Both the position numbers and the translations under genes were made by a program. A stretch of DNA of 64,000 nt from Saururus chinensis (lineage: Eukaryota; Streptophyta; Magnoliopsida; Piperales; Saururaceae). Numbering within the stretch: the stretch's first letter is position 1; each line of letters starts with the position of its first letter. The notes under the pieces were generated by a model. The model saw only the letters and a list, made by a program, of their open reading frames with translations, ran no database searches and was not told where the DNA came from. The stretch is from positions 55,423,351 through 55,487,350 of the forward strand of contig CP141140.1 of NCBI GenBank assembly GCA_035235625.1. Reading direction: 5' to 3'. Below are positions 46,483 through 59,296 of the stretch, one piece after another.

Positions 46483-49400
46483 ATGGCATTTGATAGAAGT
46501 AATAATCCTTTGGGGAGAGATGGTGGGAACAATCACCTTCTTGATCGAAGCAAGGTGAGAATTTTGCTGTGTGACAATAATGCGAAGAGCTCTCAGGAAG
46601 TGCTAGGGCTACTTTGCAAGTGCTCCTACCAAGGTTAGCTGTCCAATTGTTAGTTTTGTTCCTTTTTTGATACTCCATAATTGAGATGTTCTCATCACTC
46701 TAGATACTGTCTTCCCTAACATGTGCTGTTTTACTTATGTTACACTTGTGTTGATATGCTATCTTCCCTAATATGTGGTGTTTGACATGTGTTATATGTG
46801 TAGAATCTCGAAGTTATATACTTAAGTGTCAGTTGTAAATGTTGAATTGGCCTTGTATGACTGTGGGGTCAAATTTACATTGTTTTTCAGTATAGAGTGT
46901 TTAAAAAATTGAGTAATAGTTTATTCTATGTATAGATGTACATTAAAGCATGAAGATAGAAAATTCATAATCATAATTAGGAAGTACCTTTTCTCCAGCT
47001 ATTTATGGTCAACAACATGGATCTTGTGCCTCTACTCTAGCTTGTTTTGTGCCAACACTTTTGTAAGAGATAACATAGCCATATCTCTTCATATTAATTC
47101 CATACATTCCTCTTCGGTCTTACTCTCCCTCTGTTAGCCTCTTGCATTTGCATCCCCACCAACCTTTTGGTTGAGGCATCAAGGTTCACAATATCTTTTA
47201 TCAGAGATATATTGGTGACATAAAGATAGGATATGTTGGTGATATATTCGAGATGTATCGGAGATATATTCTAGATATATCAATGATATTCAAAATATAT
47301 CAGAGATTTATCTGAGATATTCCCAAGAATCTTGTTAATCAAAGCATGTATTAGCATCTAAAAGTCCTACTACTAATCTCAAAATATCATAACACCATGG
47401 GAGTACACTGTACTAACATAAATTACATTTATCAAAGGGAAAACATGATGGTGTATATCTAAATATAGCTTAAAAGTTAAAACAAGAATATAGAATGGAG
47501 AACATGATAGTATATTGGTTGTTGATGCCAAAGAAGATGTTAGAAAGGGTGTGGAAATATTTAAACGCCATCACTGGATGCCTAGAAGGATGCTAGAAAG
47601 TGGGTTGGGCCCAGGACATCGCCAAAATATCTTAGATATATTGCCGATATCTGAGATCTCATATTTAAGAGATATATGCAAGATATAATCTTCCCTCGTA
47701 TTGATAGATACAGATGCATCTGAGATATATATATCTCAAATGTTGCGAACCATGTGAAGCATCCCTTAGTCTTCTTTGTATATACCCATACAAGTGCAAC
47801 ATACTCTCCTTAAGATTCTCCCATAAGGGTGTTGCCCTCAAGCTCTCTCTAATATTCTCTTCTTTTTTTATCTTGTCTCTCCTAGTTAATCTTCATTAAC
47901 ATCCTTGTTTAGGTGCATTCAATTATTTTTTTATAGTTTAGACACACACCCTCAAACTATATACACCAATGGGACCTCTCCCACAACCACGAGAAGTCCA
48001 ACCAACCCACCAAAGGCTGGATCGGCAGATTTAATTTATCTATATGATTTTTCTTTGGGTCCCAATAGTCTGCTCCATTGAGTATTGCTGGCCTTACCAT
48101 TGTCCTATAAAATTTTCCTTCCTAGTTGGGACGTATGCCTATCATACAACTCTCCCAAAGCAGCTCTCCACTTTGCACACCTTGCAATTTCCCTATATAC
48201 CACATCACTGCTATATTCCTCCCTTGTCAATTATGGGGCCTAAATAGCAGAATTACTCTCTCTGTGATACTTCTTGCCCATCTATTGCAATTAAGGGACT
48301 ACCTATAGTTCTACCTTTCCTGAAGTTAAATTCCATACACTCTGTCTCAATTCTACTTATTCTAAGACCTTTTGATTCCACGGTTTTACTTTCTGTTTTT
48401 AATCTTTGTATTTAACCCTACTTTAGTCTTTTCAACTAAAATTATGTCATGCACAAAAAGCTTGCACCATTAGAATTTATCTTGGGTATGTGTAGTCAGC
48501 TTATCCATTATTTATGCAAAGAAAATCGATTTATTAATAATTTAAGAAATTATCTTTACTTCTTAAATTTAGAGAACCTCCTGTGAAAATCATTTGAACT
48601 GCAAAAGACACTCTGTAATATATGAAACTAATGTTTATTTTTATACTCGTGGTTCAATATATATAAGCATGTCTTTCTGATTTTGCGTTTCTAATATTGT
48701 TGACATACCAGGCAAGTTTTGCACACTCGTTGGTATTGTTGAATTCATAGCTCAGCTTATGAAACCATATTTTTGCATTCACTGCATTCACTGCCTTTCT
48801 AAATTCAAATGCCTGGTCAATATTGTTGAAACTTGCGGTAAAATGTTTGGAAGAGTTGAACTTCTGTCCTGGTCTTGGGCTTGTTCTGTTAAGGTGTATT
48901 GGAAATCTATACTAAGGGCTCCTTTTTCCAGTGTGGTGAAAGATGGTTCATCCCTTAGTCAATTCCCTTACAAATGCTGGACTGCTCTCTTATAGTATTT
49001 TACTTGCTAATGTAGTTCAAGTTTTTTGAAGGATATCATTTAGTTCTGGCAATACGTGAAATTTTGAGTTTGTTGTTCTCCAAACTTTGTTTCTGCATGT
49101 AAAAAAAAGAGAACAAAATTGTACTGAAATTTGCTGAGTTTTTTAAAAAAATTGTAGTAATGAGCTTCCTTATTTACCCATAAATAATTATATTATCTGT
49201 GAAGTCACTGAAATAGAATAGGAAGATTTGACAGAATCTTGTGCTGTGACTTTGGAGGCTTATCTTCGTCTCATATGCTGCATTCACTATGTGATGGTAT
49301 ATGAAAGCTATAAATGAAAGAATAGCAGTGGTTAGCTTTTAGTCCATGGAAAATCAAATTTTAGTTTTACAATCTTGTTGCTTCAAGTTGAGTTAACTTC

Positions 49401-52400
49401 ATTTCTAGTCCATTTCTCCATAGTATTCAAATTTCCTTCAGTTATACATAATCATTGTTTGTACGCTAACCACTGCTTATCATGACATTCCCATCTCAGT
49501 AACTCCAGTGAGGACGGCCAGACAGGTGATTGATGCTCTTAATGCTGAGGGATCAGAAATTGACATAATACTTGCTGAAGTAGATCTTCCAATATCCAAA
49601 GGATTGAAGATGTTGAAGTACATTATGCGTAACAAGGAATTGCACCGAATACCCATTATCAGTATGTGACCATTGTTAAATTGCCTGATTTGTCTCTTTT
49701 CTGTATAAAGTTTAGTTAAGCATACTCTCAGAAACTTTTACTTGCAATGACTATTAACCAATGATAATCTTGCAATGTGCATCCAATGTCAGTTGCTTGA
49801 AAATGTCAAAAACACACAAATAATTGACCTAATCTTGCATTAACAGTTGGCAGCATGTAAAGAGTAGGTGACATATGTGCAAATATATAAATTAACACAT
49901 TTGCAATGCATATGATGACATTATTTTCTTCTTGGGAACCAATTGCCCTAACTTGGGTTCATGCATATGTATTCAGTGATGTCATCTCAGGATGAGGTTT
50001 CAGTTGTTGTAAAATGCTTGAGACTTGGAGCATCAGACTATCTTGTCAAGCCTTTACGCACTAATGAGCTTCTGAATTTGTGGACACATATGTGGAGAAG
50101 GAGGCATATGGTACCAAGAACATTAATCCATAGAATGTGGCTTAGTTTATTTAAAATTTGTTAAGAAAGTTTATATGAGGATGGCCTTTCAATTTATCAA
50201 GTTGCCATTCTGATATGACAGCTTGGACTAGCAGAGAAGAATATCTTGAATTATGACTTTGATTTAGCGGCCTCTGACCCCAGTGATGCTAACACAAACA
50301 GCACAACTTTCTTGTCAGATGACACAGATGATAAGTGTCGCAAAAATACACTTCTAGAAACAAGTGTTTCAAATCATCCAGAGCGTGGGGTAAGTGCAGT
50401 TGTGTGCTTGTTTTGGTTATGTAATTTTTTTACCACCTGCAATATTGTGGAATGAACAAATTCTTTTTTGTTAAATGATTCCTGGTGCTTCAGTGTACTA
50501 ATATCATTACTGCTTGATGCAAACACTCCTATCATACATTTAATTGTCAGTACACTTGCCAGGGTTGAAATTCTGAAAGTGCTTTTCCTATTTGGTGTAA
50601 TATAAAGAACTTTGTAAAATAAAGATCTTTTATCTGTCTCTTCTTTTCATCACTTGACGTGGAAGCATGTATCTTCTTTTTGCAATGAAGTCTACACATG
50701 TATGCAATATACTCTAGGTTACCTTTTTATGGTAATAACATGGCTGTTCCTGGTTCTAACTTCATTGTGTCAGATATTCTTCCACAGCTCCGGATGTCAG
50801 TTTCATTCAGCAAATGGGCACTATTAATATACTTTTAATGAGGCTGAGTATTATTGGTGGTTATAATGTTGAATAATTTGTCTGTCGCTGATCTGGGCTT
50901 GATACACATTGTTGGGACGTTCCTTTACAACTTGAGCTTTCGGGGCAACTTGGTTTTTAAACATGCTATTAGAGCTAAGGGTTCTCAATTTCGATCCTCA
51001 CCCTTGCCTCTGCATTCTGTGCACGTATAAGCATCTGCATCCATTAAATCATGCTTGCTTGTGCAAGGAAGGCGTTAGATAATATATCTGTTTGCATGTC
51101 TACAACTAGGGGCCGATCTAGGATTGATATACATTGTGTAAACTTTGTTTCACTCATAGTAAGCTTATTGATATGAACTCAGCTGTTAGGACCCCATTGA
51201 ACCCCTTGGTGGTTCCCCAAGAAAATGAAATATTCAATATTGTTTTTACTTGTCCTCCTAACCCCCCAAAGGCCCCACTATTTTTCTCACTTATTACCCC
51301 AACTGAAAGATCCTTACTTCTTCTTCTCCAACAGTGGCAGTGGTGGCCCTACTTCTCCTTCCCCATGGCCTCTAGTTTCTGGCCTCTGCTTCCCCTTCTT
51401 TTCCTCTTCTTCTTCCTTCTCAGCAGCCCACATGCAGCCTTTTGGCTGTGATCCGGGGTGATCATGCCGGCAGTGGCCAGGTCAGATATGGCTGCGGCCA
51501 AACCTTCAGGGGATGGCCGCAGCAAGGAGGAAGGGTTAGATTGGTATAGAGTCAAGTGGGAAAATTACATATATTGTAGGGTATAGAAGGTAGATTTTAA
51601 AGATGAGAAATGAGGTACTAAGGAGTTTATTGGGGTTCATATAGCCATGTTCTGTTGATATGAGTTCCTATATTATATATAATCATATAAATTCTGCTTT
51701 ATTACGAGAGTGACAAAAGACATAAGTAGCCATATCAATTGCAGTAGTCAGCAAGCTCTGGTTGTTGTTGTGAATTTAGTTTAGTTTTCCTTAGTAGAAG
51801 ACCTTTTTATTGACTTCTGCTAGAGAGGGATGTGATTGGCTTGAAGCAAAATGACGTAGACCATAGGATCTACCATGGATAATATAGAACAAATTGTCAG
51901 TGAAAAGGGAGGAAGAGATAGATTAGGACTAGAGAAAGCTAAATTAAACTAAGTCAATAACTGTAGTTTCCATTCATTTCTGATAATAAATTAGAGAAGG
52001 CCCCTGATATATGCATAGATATAACCCTAATTTATAATGGGCCTACTAACAAATGAACCTAAAACCCAATTACATTATTCTTAATAAATAACTCTTAATA
52101 TTTGGATTATTAAATTGTTGACAAATAAATTCTTTATAAATCTAGTGGACCTTTAAGGTGAACCTGAGCCCTAGAGTGGGCCATAACACAAATCAGCCTG
52201 CTTGAATTGTTATTCGGACATGGATGGGCAGCTTTTGAATTGATTGCAGCTGCTAACATGATGGTGGATCACAACCCAGTTGAGTAGACACAGAGGAAGC
52301 GGAAAACTCAATTTGTTGGTTGTTGCTCACAAGCCAGACAACTAACAAAATTATTCATGATTGAGAAGTAAGTTAGAGAACTAGAAGATTAAGAGATAAG

Positions 52401-55400
52401 AAACATAAATATCGTGAAGTTTATTCATGACTTTAAAATCTTATAATATTTGAAATCTTGGAACATGTTCACAGGCCCAGGAGGAGGAAGCCATAAAGAA
52501 CTGCTATTGAGATTACATTTGATTATATACCTCCTACCAGACATAACTAATAATAGATGCTTTTCTTTAATAAAACACCTAGAATAACACAAACTAGGAC
52601 TCTGAACTAAATTTTAACTAAGTATGATACTGAAATACCTAAATAACAAGTTTAGATAAAATAAAATAGTCAAATTATCCTCAATTCCATTAGGACAAAC
52701 TACACCAAACTTCAAACTTACTTTAAACTCCCAAAAATATTTATAGTTAAAAAATACACGCGAGATAGGTCTTATAGATCTTAAAAGTGCTTTCAATGCA
52801 TCTGACAGCTTTTCAATACAATGTTAAATGAAAAATTATGAGCTGTTCAAGCTAGCTGCAAATATTACCTTAATAATCGGGTTGATTGTATAGATGGTTA
52901 TAGGTTATCATGCCCTTCAAATTTGTCTTGGTTGTTCCTATATATTCCTAAATTGCATGAGTTGTGGATTGTAACCGTAATTTTCTGACTTGGGCAAGTT
53001 CCTAGTTAACTCTGTGACTCAACTAGACCACGGGATATCCCTGGTTGCTGATCAATTCAAAATCATTGTAAATGAGTTTTGTCTTGGACTCGTTTGACTT
53101 GCGAGGTGGCGAGTGACTAGTGTTAGAAGCCAAGTTGCCTCAAAAGCTTGAGTTCTTGAGGAATCGCCCAACAATGTAAATCAAGCCTAGACTGATCCAA
53201 AGAGATAGATGAAGCCCAACAAATTATTTGACACCCCTCTCATGAGCATGCCCAATTTAACAGATGGAGGTGTGGGGGTCAAAACTGGGGCCTCCTGGCT
53301 TTGATATCATGATAGAAACCAAGTTGCTGCTTGAGCTGTTAAAATATAACCCAACAATGTATATCAAGCCCATACCAACCCAAACCGACAAATGCATATG
53401 GAAAAATTATCCAATCGCCAAGATGGATATGCCTGATCACAGCAGTCACAAACACCCGAGAAATCTAGAAAGGTAGCTGCAGAAAGAACAGAAGATGGGG
53501 AAGGGAAAATGGGGGAAAGGGAGGTAGAAGAGAAGGAAGAAGAAGATAGGCAGAAGCGAAAGTGGGGATGAAGAGAAGGAAGAAGGTATAAAGAAGCAAA
53601 AAGTGGGGAAATGAGAAGAAAGGAGAAGGGATGAGAGGAGAAAGGAGGAAAAAAGGGGGCTGGCTGGTTTTGCAGAACAGCAAGGAGGTGGAGAAGAACA
53701 TGGGAACTGAGGTGGAGGAGGAATAGGGTAGAGAAGGAGATGCAATCAGGAATGATAAGGCATTGGAGGAGGAAGAAGGGACTAATGTGGTGGGGAAAAA
53801 AATCGGAGAAAAGTGAAAAGTGGGGTTGAAGTCATTGCACGGAGAAGAAAGAAGAAGATTGTGTAAGGGAAAGGGGTGGGTTTAGAAATTTGGCTTGGGT
53901 GGGGCTCTTTCTTTTTATTTCCAAAGTTTGGGTTGGGGCTTATTTTTCCTAAAAAATGTGTGGGTTGGGTTGGGGTATGGGTGTGTGCTATGTCTAGTTT
54001 GGCGAGGCTGCTTGTCTAACCAGGCCCTGTCATTGGGTGCGCCAGCTGGTTCACCAGGCCAGGAAAACTACGATTAAAAATATTGCTTGTTGCGTGGAGA
54101 CAAATGGAATAATTGCAAGCATGATAAATAAAGCATTGTCACCTAAACATGTTCAAAATCTGAGGATTCTCACACTATGGATACACTTTTTTGTTTTTGA
54201 ACTTTCTATCAAACATTGACTTGCATGAGCTTGATTTGTTGTTAAAGTTTTCCACTTCGAATATTGGCCACGTCTTGGTTGGCCAAAAAAGGAACTCAGA
54301 CAAATATGGAAGGGATAAGAAATCTGGGTCAAGATCTCGATAATTTTGGTAATTAGAATATTTGTAATATACATGTATATATCTTAATTCACACCTTAAA
54401 AGTTAAACTTAAGTATTAAAAATTAAAACTTCATAAGAAGTGCAAATGAAGAGAGATTGTTTTTATTTTGAGGGTGCGTAGTCTGCGTGTAAGTGCAGAT
54501 TAGGTGTTCTTTGCCCAGGTCTGATTGTCCTTCAGATTGATTGTGAGCAGGCCATCTTCCTCACTGTCCCCTTCTCTTCTGCCATTCGGGGAACTCTGCA
54601 AATTAGGGAGAGCCTCCTGGGCAGCCTGCCATCACTGTCTTTGCCTGCAGTCCTCACTTGCCAGCTGTTCACCACGCTCTGCTCCCTCCTTTATTTGCCG
54701 CGGCATCAAGTGTGGAGAAGTTACTATGCACTTACATGGAGAGTAGTTTTTTCCTTTTACTTGTAGCTTCAGCGAGCAAAGCAAAATTGCGAGAACTTGG
54801 TGAGATGTTTCTATTTTCTTGCCAAGATTAAGGAACCTGTCGACTTTATCTTGCCGTACCAACATAGAATTCCTATCTGTTGTTCATTAAAAACTGCAGG
54901 TGAAAAGTAACCTTAAATGCAAACTTCAGTGGAAATAATTTTTGAAAGAAGTTAAAGTGGCAAAATATTTGGAATTTGTATAGAGTTTTCAGAGTTTAGC
55001 TGAGAAAGTAAGTGTAAAACATGTGATTGGAGATTCTGTTCCTTTATTTTGGAAGAACCATTTTCGGGTCTTTCACAACTTCTATGCAGAAGTGGCAAAA
55101 ATCAGTGTGCTCATCTAACATTGTAAACCAAATATAGAACATGTTATTTGCTTTAGTCGTAATTCTATTGTGCGATTGACACCAACTTTTTGACAGTTAG
55201 TTTGGGCTACCGAACATCATACCTGGTGTTATTTTTAAGTGATCAAGATGTTACTTATGTGTGACTTACTGCAGTTAAAGAATTATGGTAAGGCTACCAG
55301 TCACCAGGATAAACGAAATGCTGTTTACATCTCTAGTGGTTGTAAATTGTAATGCATGAAGTGCTAATTGTAATAAACTTGACTATCACCATGTTCTTGG

Positions 55401-57091
55401 AATCCCAAATAAATTTACACCCAATTGTCTGTAGAGTTGAGGTCTAAAATGGATCAAAACAGAGACGGTGTGATTTAGAAGACAGAGCTGCAGATGCAGG
55501 GATATTGGTTTAAAGTAGGGGTGAGGGTTGAATCTGGGACCTTCTCGCTTTGTTGCCATGTTATGAACCAAGTATCAAACCCAATCCGACTGTGTATCTT
55601 GTCTTTGTATAGTTGATTGTAAGTTAATCTAGTATTTAACTTGTTAATTGGATTATCTTAACTTTTTCTTCTGCAAAAACTCTTTGCATGATTCTTCCGT
55701 CATCTCAATGTTCTTTTTTTGCTCATCCGTCATCTCAATGTTACTTGGTAGAATGTTGCTTAGCCATCTAACTAGTTTGTTTTTTCTTTATGTTTTTTGT
55801 TTTTATCTGAAATCATGTCTTTCATATCTTTTCCTTAACCTTTTATAACTACGTAGGGAAGCTTATTTTTACTAATTAATATTTTTTAACAGTCGAAGGA
55901 CTCTACTGTGGATATATCATTTATGAATGCACCAGGACATCATCTGAGACGTCATCTGAATATGCTTGATGACCAAGCAGGTGAGTTTCAACCATTCTGC
56001 AGAGAGAAAATTGCTGTGCTTAATAATAAACTTTCTATTATTCTGAATGTATATACAATAAAGATATCAGTGTTTTTATTCATTACTCCTGGACTAAAAA
56101 TATGGCACATGTTTTGTTAGGAAATATCTCATCTTTTCCTAAGAAGAGTGAACTCAAGGTGGGGGAGAATTCTGCCTTTTTTAGTTATGTAAAATCAAAG
56201 GTGGCGGTAAGTGGCAATTCCTCTAGGTTAGCCTCTGTAGATGAGAAAATTGGGCCATCACAAGGCTTAAACAGAGATAAACTTCAATTAGTGTCTGAGC
56301 ATGTGGGAGATGGTGTAAATCATTGTGGGCAGGATGCTTATGAATACAACTGTACTTCTCAAGAAGGTTTCTTTAGTGATGAGAATGGTGCTGAAGTTCA
56401 TTCTGCTAAGATGTTTTCTTCTGTATCCATGCCAACTGAATATTTACATGGATGGAAACTGTCAAATGAACAATTCACCCAAACAATGCAGTTGCATGTG
56501 AGCAATGAGATGCGGCGAGTGGATAAGTCAGGTGCTCCACCCTTTAATCCTAATATGCCTTTTTATTTTCCTCAATCGATGAATCATGGCATGATGCCTT
56601 CAACTGCTCATTATTATCAAGCAAGTTTAGATGGGGCGGCAAAGCATGCCTCTTTGTCTTTGCTGCCTCAGTATGGTGGTTCCATTCTTCCACATTGCCC
56701 CCACCCCCATGTACCTATGAATATGATGGGGTCATATTCTTACTATCATCCGGTCCATGTAAGTGGACAACCTGGGCAAGTGCAGACAATTCCTCAGTTA
56801 TGGTCACCAGCAGTTGCAAACACTTCTTCATCTGATGTGAAATCAGTTCAAGTTGAAAGAAGAGAAGCAGCATTGATGAAGTTTAGGCAAAAAAGAAAAG
56901 ATCGGTGTTTTGATAAAAAGATACGTTATGTTAACAGAAAGCGGCTTGCTGAAAGGAGGCCTCGAATTCGTGGACAATTTGTGAGGCAGACAAATGGGGC
57001 CAGTGTCGATCTTAATGGGCAACCTGCTGTTGATGACTATTCTGAATATGATGAAGACGAAGATGAAGAGGACTATGCTTCTGAATATTGA
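46483..57091 (+). CDS. TOC1: TOC1/PRR1 pseudo-response regulator, circadian clock
   Basis: The exons are 46483-46633, 49500-49661, 49977-50110, 50222-50389, 54767-54799 (33 nt, less certain), 55893-55980 and 56121-57091. All have GT-AG borders and matching phases, giving 568 aa, normal for TOC1. The receiver domain (about residues 20-135) starts [12 protein letters not shown]. Glu77 (ILAEVDLP) replaces the phospho-acceptor Asp, the mark of a pseudo-receiver; Lys129 is kept (YLVKPL). The linker includes LGLAEKNIL and the DDTDD stretch typical of TOC1. The CCT domain is residues 493-535 ([18 protein letters not shown] at its end), followed by an acidic tail. TOC1 is a nuclear, evening-phased DNA-binding repressor of morning clock genes. 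The ATG at 46483 is chosen because an in-frame TGA lies 16 bp upstream. No stop or frameshift was seen. Confidence 0.95.
46634..49499 (+). other. TOC1 intron 1 (2.9 kb)
   Basis: GT at 46634 and AG at 49498-49499 (splice phase 1). It contains the repeat at 47,183-47,751. The rest is T-rich intronic sequence without recognisable coding. Confidence 0.85.
47183..47751. mobile_element. candidate MITE in TOC1 intron 1
   Basis: The ends ggttcacaat (left) and the complement of gttgcgaacc (right) match at 8 of 10 positions. Both sides next to the ends are rich in gagatatat/atatatctc. No clear target duplication was seen. It carries a second perfect AAAATATCT at 47624-47632. Confidence 0.4.
50885..51010 (+). 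mobile_element. LTR end plus decayed primer-binding site
   Basis: Reads gatctgggcttgatacacat, then tgttgggac, then caacttggtttttaaaca, followed by tgctattagagc, a decayed form of the tRNA-Met primer-binding site TGGTATCAGAGC. This is the 3' part of an LTR and the start of an internal region, of copia-like style. Confidence 0.5.
51830..52190 (-). mobile_element. solo-LTR-like fragment
   Basis: Its composition and its right end (gagtgggccataaca, complement TGTTATGGCCC) resemble the LTRs of the element at 27,240-39,683. The left end was not fixed, so this is a tentative call. Confidence 0.35.
53110..53400 (-). mobile_element. two tandem LTR-end copies, opposite to the + copy at 50.9 kb
   Basis: On -, both 53,110-53,210 and 53,285-53,400 read ggcttgat(a/t)tacattgttggg ... 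gcaacttgg(c/t)ttcta, and the second is followed by tgatatcaaagcc, a primer-binding-site relative. They belong to the same family as 50,885-51,010. Confidence 0.5.
53455..53880 (+). repeat. purine-rich (GA/GGAA) tract
   Basis: About 420 bp with strong purine bias on +, built from gaagaaga, gggaaag and ggaggagg runs. It is open on - as a Ser/Leu/Pro/Phe-rich frame, which is a composition effect. Confidence 0.85.
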
Positions 57092-57360
57092 AAATTGTAT
57101 TTGAATGAATTTTCTACGGACCCATGTCTGGTTCTTTCTATATTTAGGAGCGACTTGAGCATTCGCTAAGCCAGCCATAAGTTAGCGGGCACTCCATCGT
57201 TGTCCCCATTTTTTGGGTTAGCAATGTAAATTTGTTAGTAGTTGGGTGCTTCTCCAAGATGCATTTGCAGTCAGACATTTGCTGGTAATGTGCCTCTCCT
57301 TGGCTCTATCAGAAAACTTGTGGGATTCTCAATAGTTGATTTACCTTAATTCCCGAAACA
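57092..57360 (+). other. probable TOC1 3' UTR
   Basis: Sequence following the stop codon at 57089-57091. I saw no single decisive polyadenylation signal, so the end is approximate. Confidence 0.4.
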
Positions 57361-59084
57361 GGGGCCAAGGCAAAATGTGCCTTTTTCTCTAATTTTTGGA
57401 AACAGAAATGAAATATCATTGTTAAAACTACCTACGTTAAAACTACCTATGTTGCCACAGCAAGGGCCAGTACATGCCATCTGGTATGTTCCTTTTGTCA
57501 CTGTTGAAGAAGAACTTCAATAACCAATTCACCAATAATTTTCTTCATTCAGAGTCTTATTCATGCTTCTAAGGTATCTTTTCGTTATTGTGATAGTTTA
57601 TATATCCTAATTGGAAAGTCCAATTAGGATATGTATTCTAATTGGAGTTGCCAAAACACTTGATTGCATGTCATATCCCATTTCTTGTGTTACTTGGACG
57701 TCATTGTTTATAGACTGGCATTCTTTGGTCAGATGGTATGTGCTTACATGCTGGAAGGAGGTATTGGCTTCATGTTTTTGTTACTCTACCAGTATGTTCT
57801 CTGGATGATACAATATGATGCATGAAAGGGGAATTGCTTGGTAGGATAGCCGGTTAACGTTAATTATAGTTGGCATTGTTAACAACCATAAGATCCTACC
57901 GCCCCCATAACAGGGTGTACAAGGAATCAAAATTGATAGTATGAATGAATTGGGCATATTATGTGAATGATTTGGGCATATTGAGAGGTCTTGATCATAG
58001 ACTATGGTCTGAGATGTTGTACATAGTTGTGAAGGAATATGCAGTTGATGCGATTACCTAGTGAAATATGGAGGTTCCGTGATGGAGAAAATTTAACTTT
58101 ATTATTAAGCATTGGGACCCGAACAATTTGGTAAGTCATAGAAACAGAGTGTATACAATGTTGAAACCATGTGAAATGATACCAATTTATATTTTGTGCT
58201 TTAGATAAACATTTTCTTCCGAACTTAGAAAACATGGTGCTTTGTCACTTTCAGTTTTTCCATTCTCTGCCAATCTTCTGTGGCATATGAGTTCAATGAA
58301 TTTTGCAACTATGAAGCATGTGGTCAAAAACATTATACAGTCATAAGAATGGTTATTATACTGGATAAAGATTCTTCTTCAATGCAAAACATCTTTGCTT
58401 TTCCCTATTCAGCTTGAAGTGTCCACTGCAATTTCATCTTTCTTGAAGGGCTAAGAAGGTTTAGATTCTTAAGAGAGTGTGATAGAAGTTATAGCGGCCT
58501 CTTTCTTGCTAGGGAGAGTTTTTACAATGCAAAATGGACGTGCCAGATAATTTAACAGATGTTCAAGCTATATTTTGTATATTTAAATCAAACTGGCACG
58601 TACAGATGATATACACTCTTTGGATCAGTTTTTATGATGTTGGCTGCTAAAAATTGTGCAGAGGAATTTTTTTATATATATTTGATAATCTACATTTTGA
58701 TTTTGTTCGAGGTGTATGGCCATTGCAGTTATTGATTGTAGCAGTTTCTGAGCTCACTTTGTTGTGGGTTAAATTAGTAGGGCAACACAGTTATAGTAAA
58801 ATCAATTAGGACAAGACGATCAATGAAAGAATGATGCTAAAATACACTAACTAGCACAGCTCTCTCACTTTTAAGAATAATAATGTCTCCTTTCTCCATC
58901 ATGGATTGTTTTTTGTACACTTATAAATTAGTGTTATATATGTCTCTTTGAAATTACTACTTCAAGCTTTTGCAGAACCTTGTCCTTCTCTACTGCACCT
59001 CTGAACATTGGACAATATTTGTTCATAAATTTTGTTTCATGTTCCTCCATTTATACAGTTATTACATAGTACCTAATAATCATC
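57361..59084. other. intergenic DNA downstream of TOC1
   Basis: AT-rich, with only short open frames lacking recognisable domains. The one structured site is the hairpin at 57,602-57,632. Confidence 0.5.
57602..57632. repeat. perfect 14-bp inverted repeat downstream of TOC1
   Basis: atatcctaattgga, loop aag, then the exact complement, about 510 bp after the TOC1 stop codon. A third partial copy (attctaattggag) follows at 57636. Confidence 0.85.
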
Positions 59085-59086
59085 TA

Positions 59087-59294
59087 CTCCCTATGTCTCT
59101 TTTTAATTTTCTGATTGGGAAAAAGAATTTGTTCCATATTTATTGTCTTAGTTAGATTGTAGAATACCTGGATGGAGTAAAATAGTTGGTGGATATTGAT
59201 TTATTAATTTAAAATATTGGGGCCCCATTTGTAAGTCCCATTGTCTTTAAATATATTTTTACATATGCAGACAATTAAAACTAGGCGGAGGGAG
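59087..59294. mobile_element. Stowaway-type MITE (Tc1/mariner)
   Basis: The ends are CTCCCTATGTC and the complement of GGCGGAGGGAG, close to the Stowaway terminus CTCCCTCCGTC. It is flanked by TA at 59085-59086 and 59295-59296. Length 208 bp; AT-rich centre; no coding. Terminal repeats are imperfect, so it is an old copy. Confidence 0.78.
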
Positions 59295-59296
59295 TA

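Larger units (their letters stand above)
50390..54766 (+). other. TOC1 intron 4 (4.4 kb), filled with retroelement fragments
   Basis: GT at 50390; AG at 54765-54766 after a good pyrimidine tract. It holds LTR-end fragments (50,885-51,010 on +; 53,110-53,400 on -), a solo-LTR-like stretch near 51,830-52,190 and a purine-rich tract (53,455-53,880). Open frames such as 51134-51451 have no recognisable domain. Confidence 0.75.

Noticed and set aside
53446-53745. Minus-strand Ser/Leu/Pro/Phe-rich frame
   Set aside because: Lies in the purine-rich tract; openness and composition follow from the base bias.
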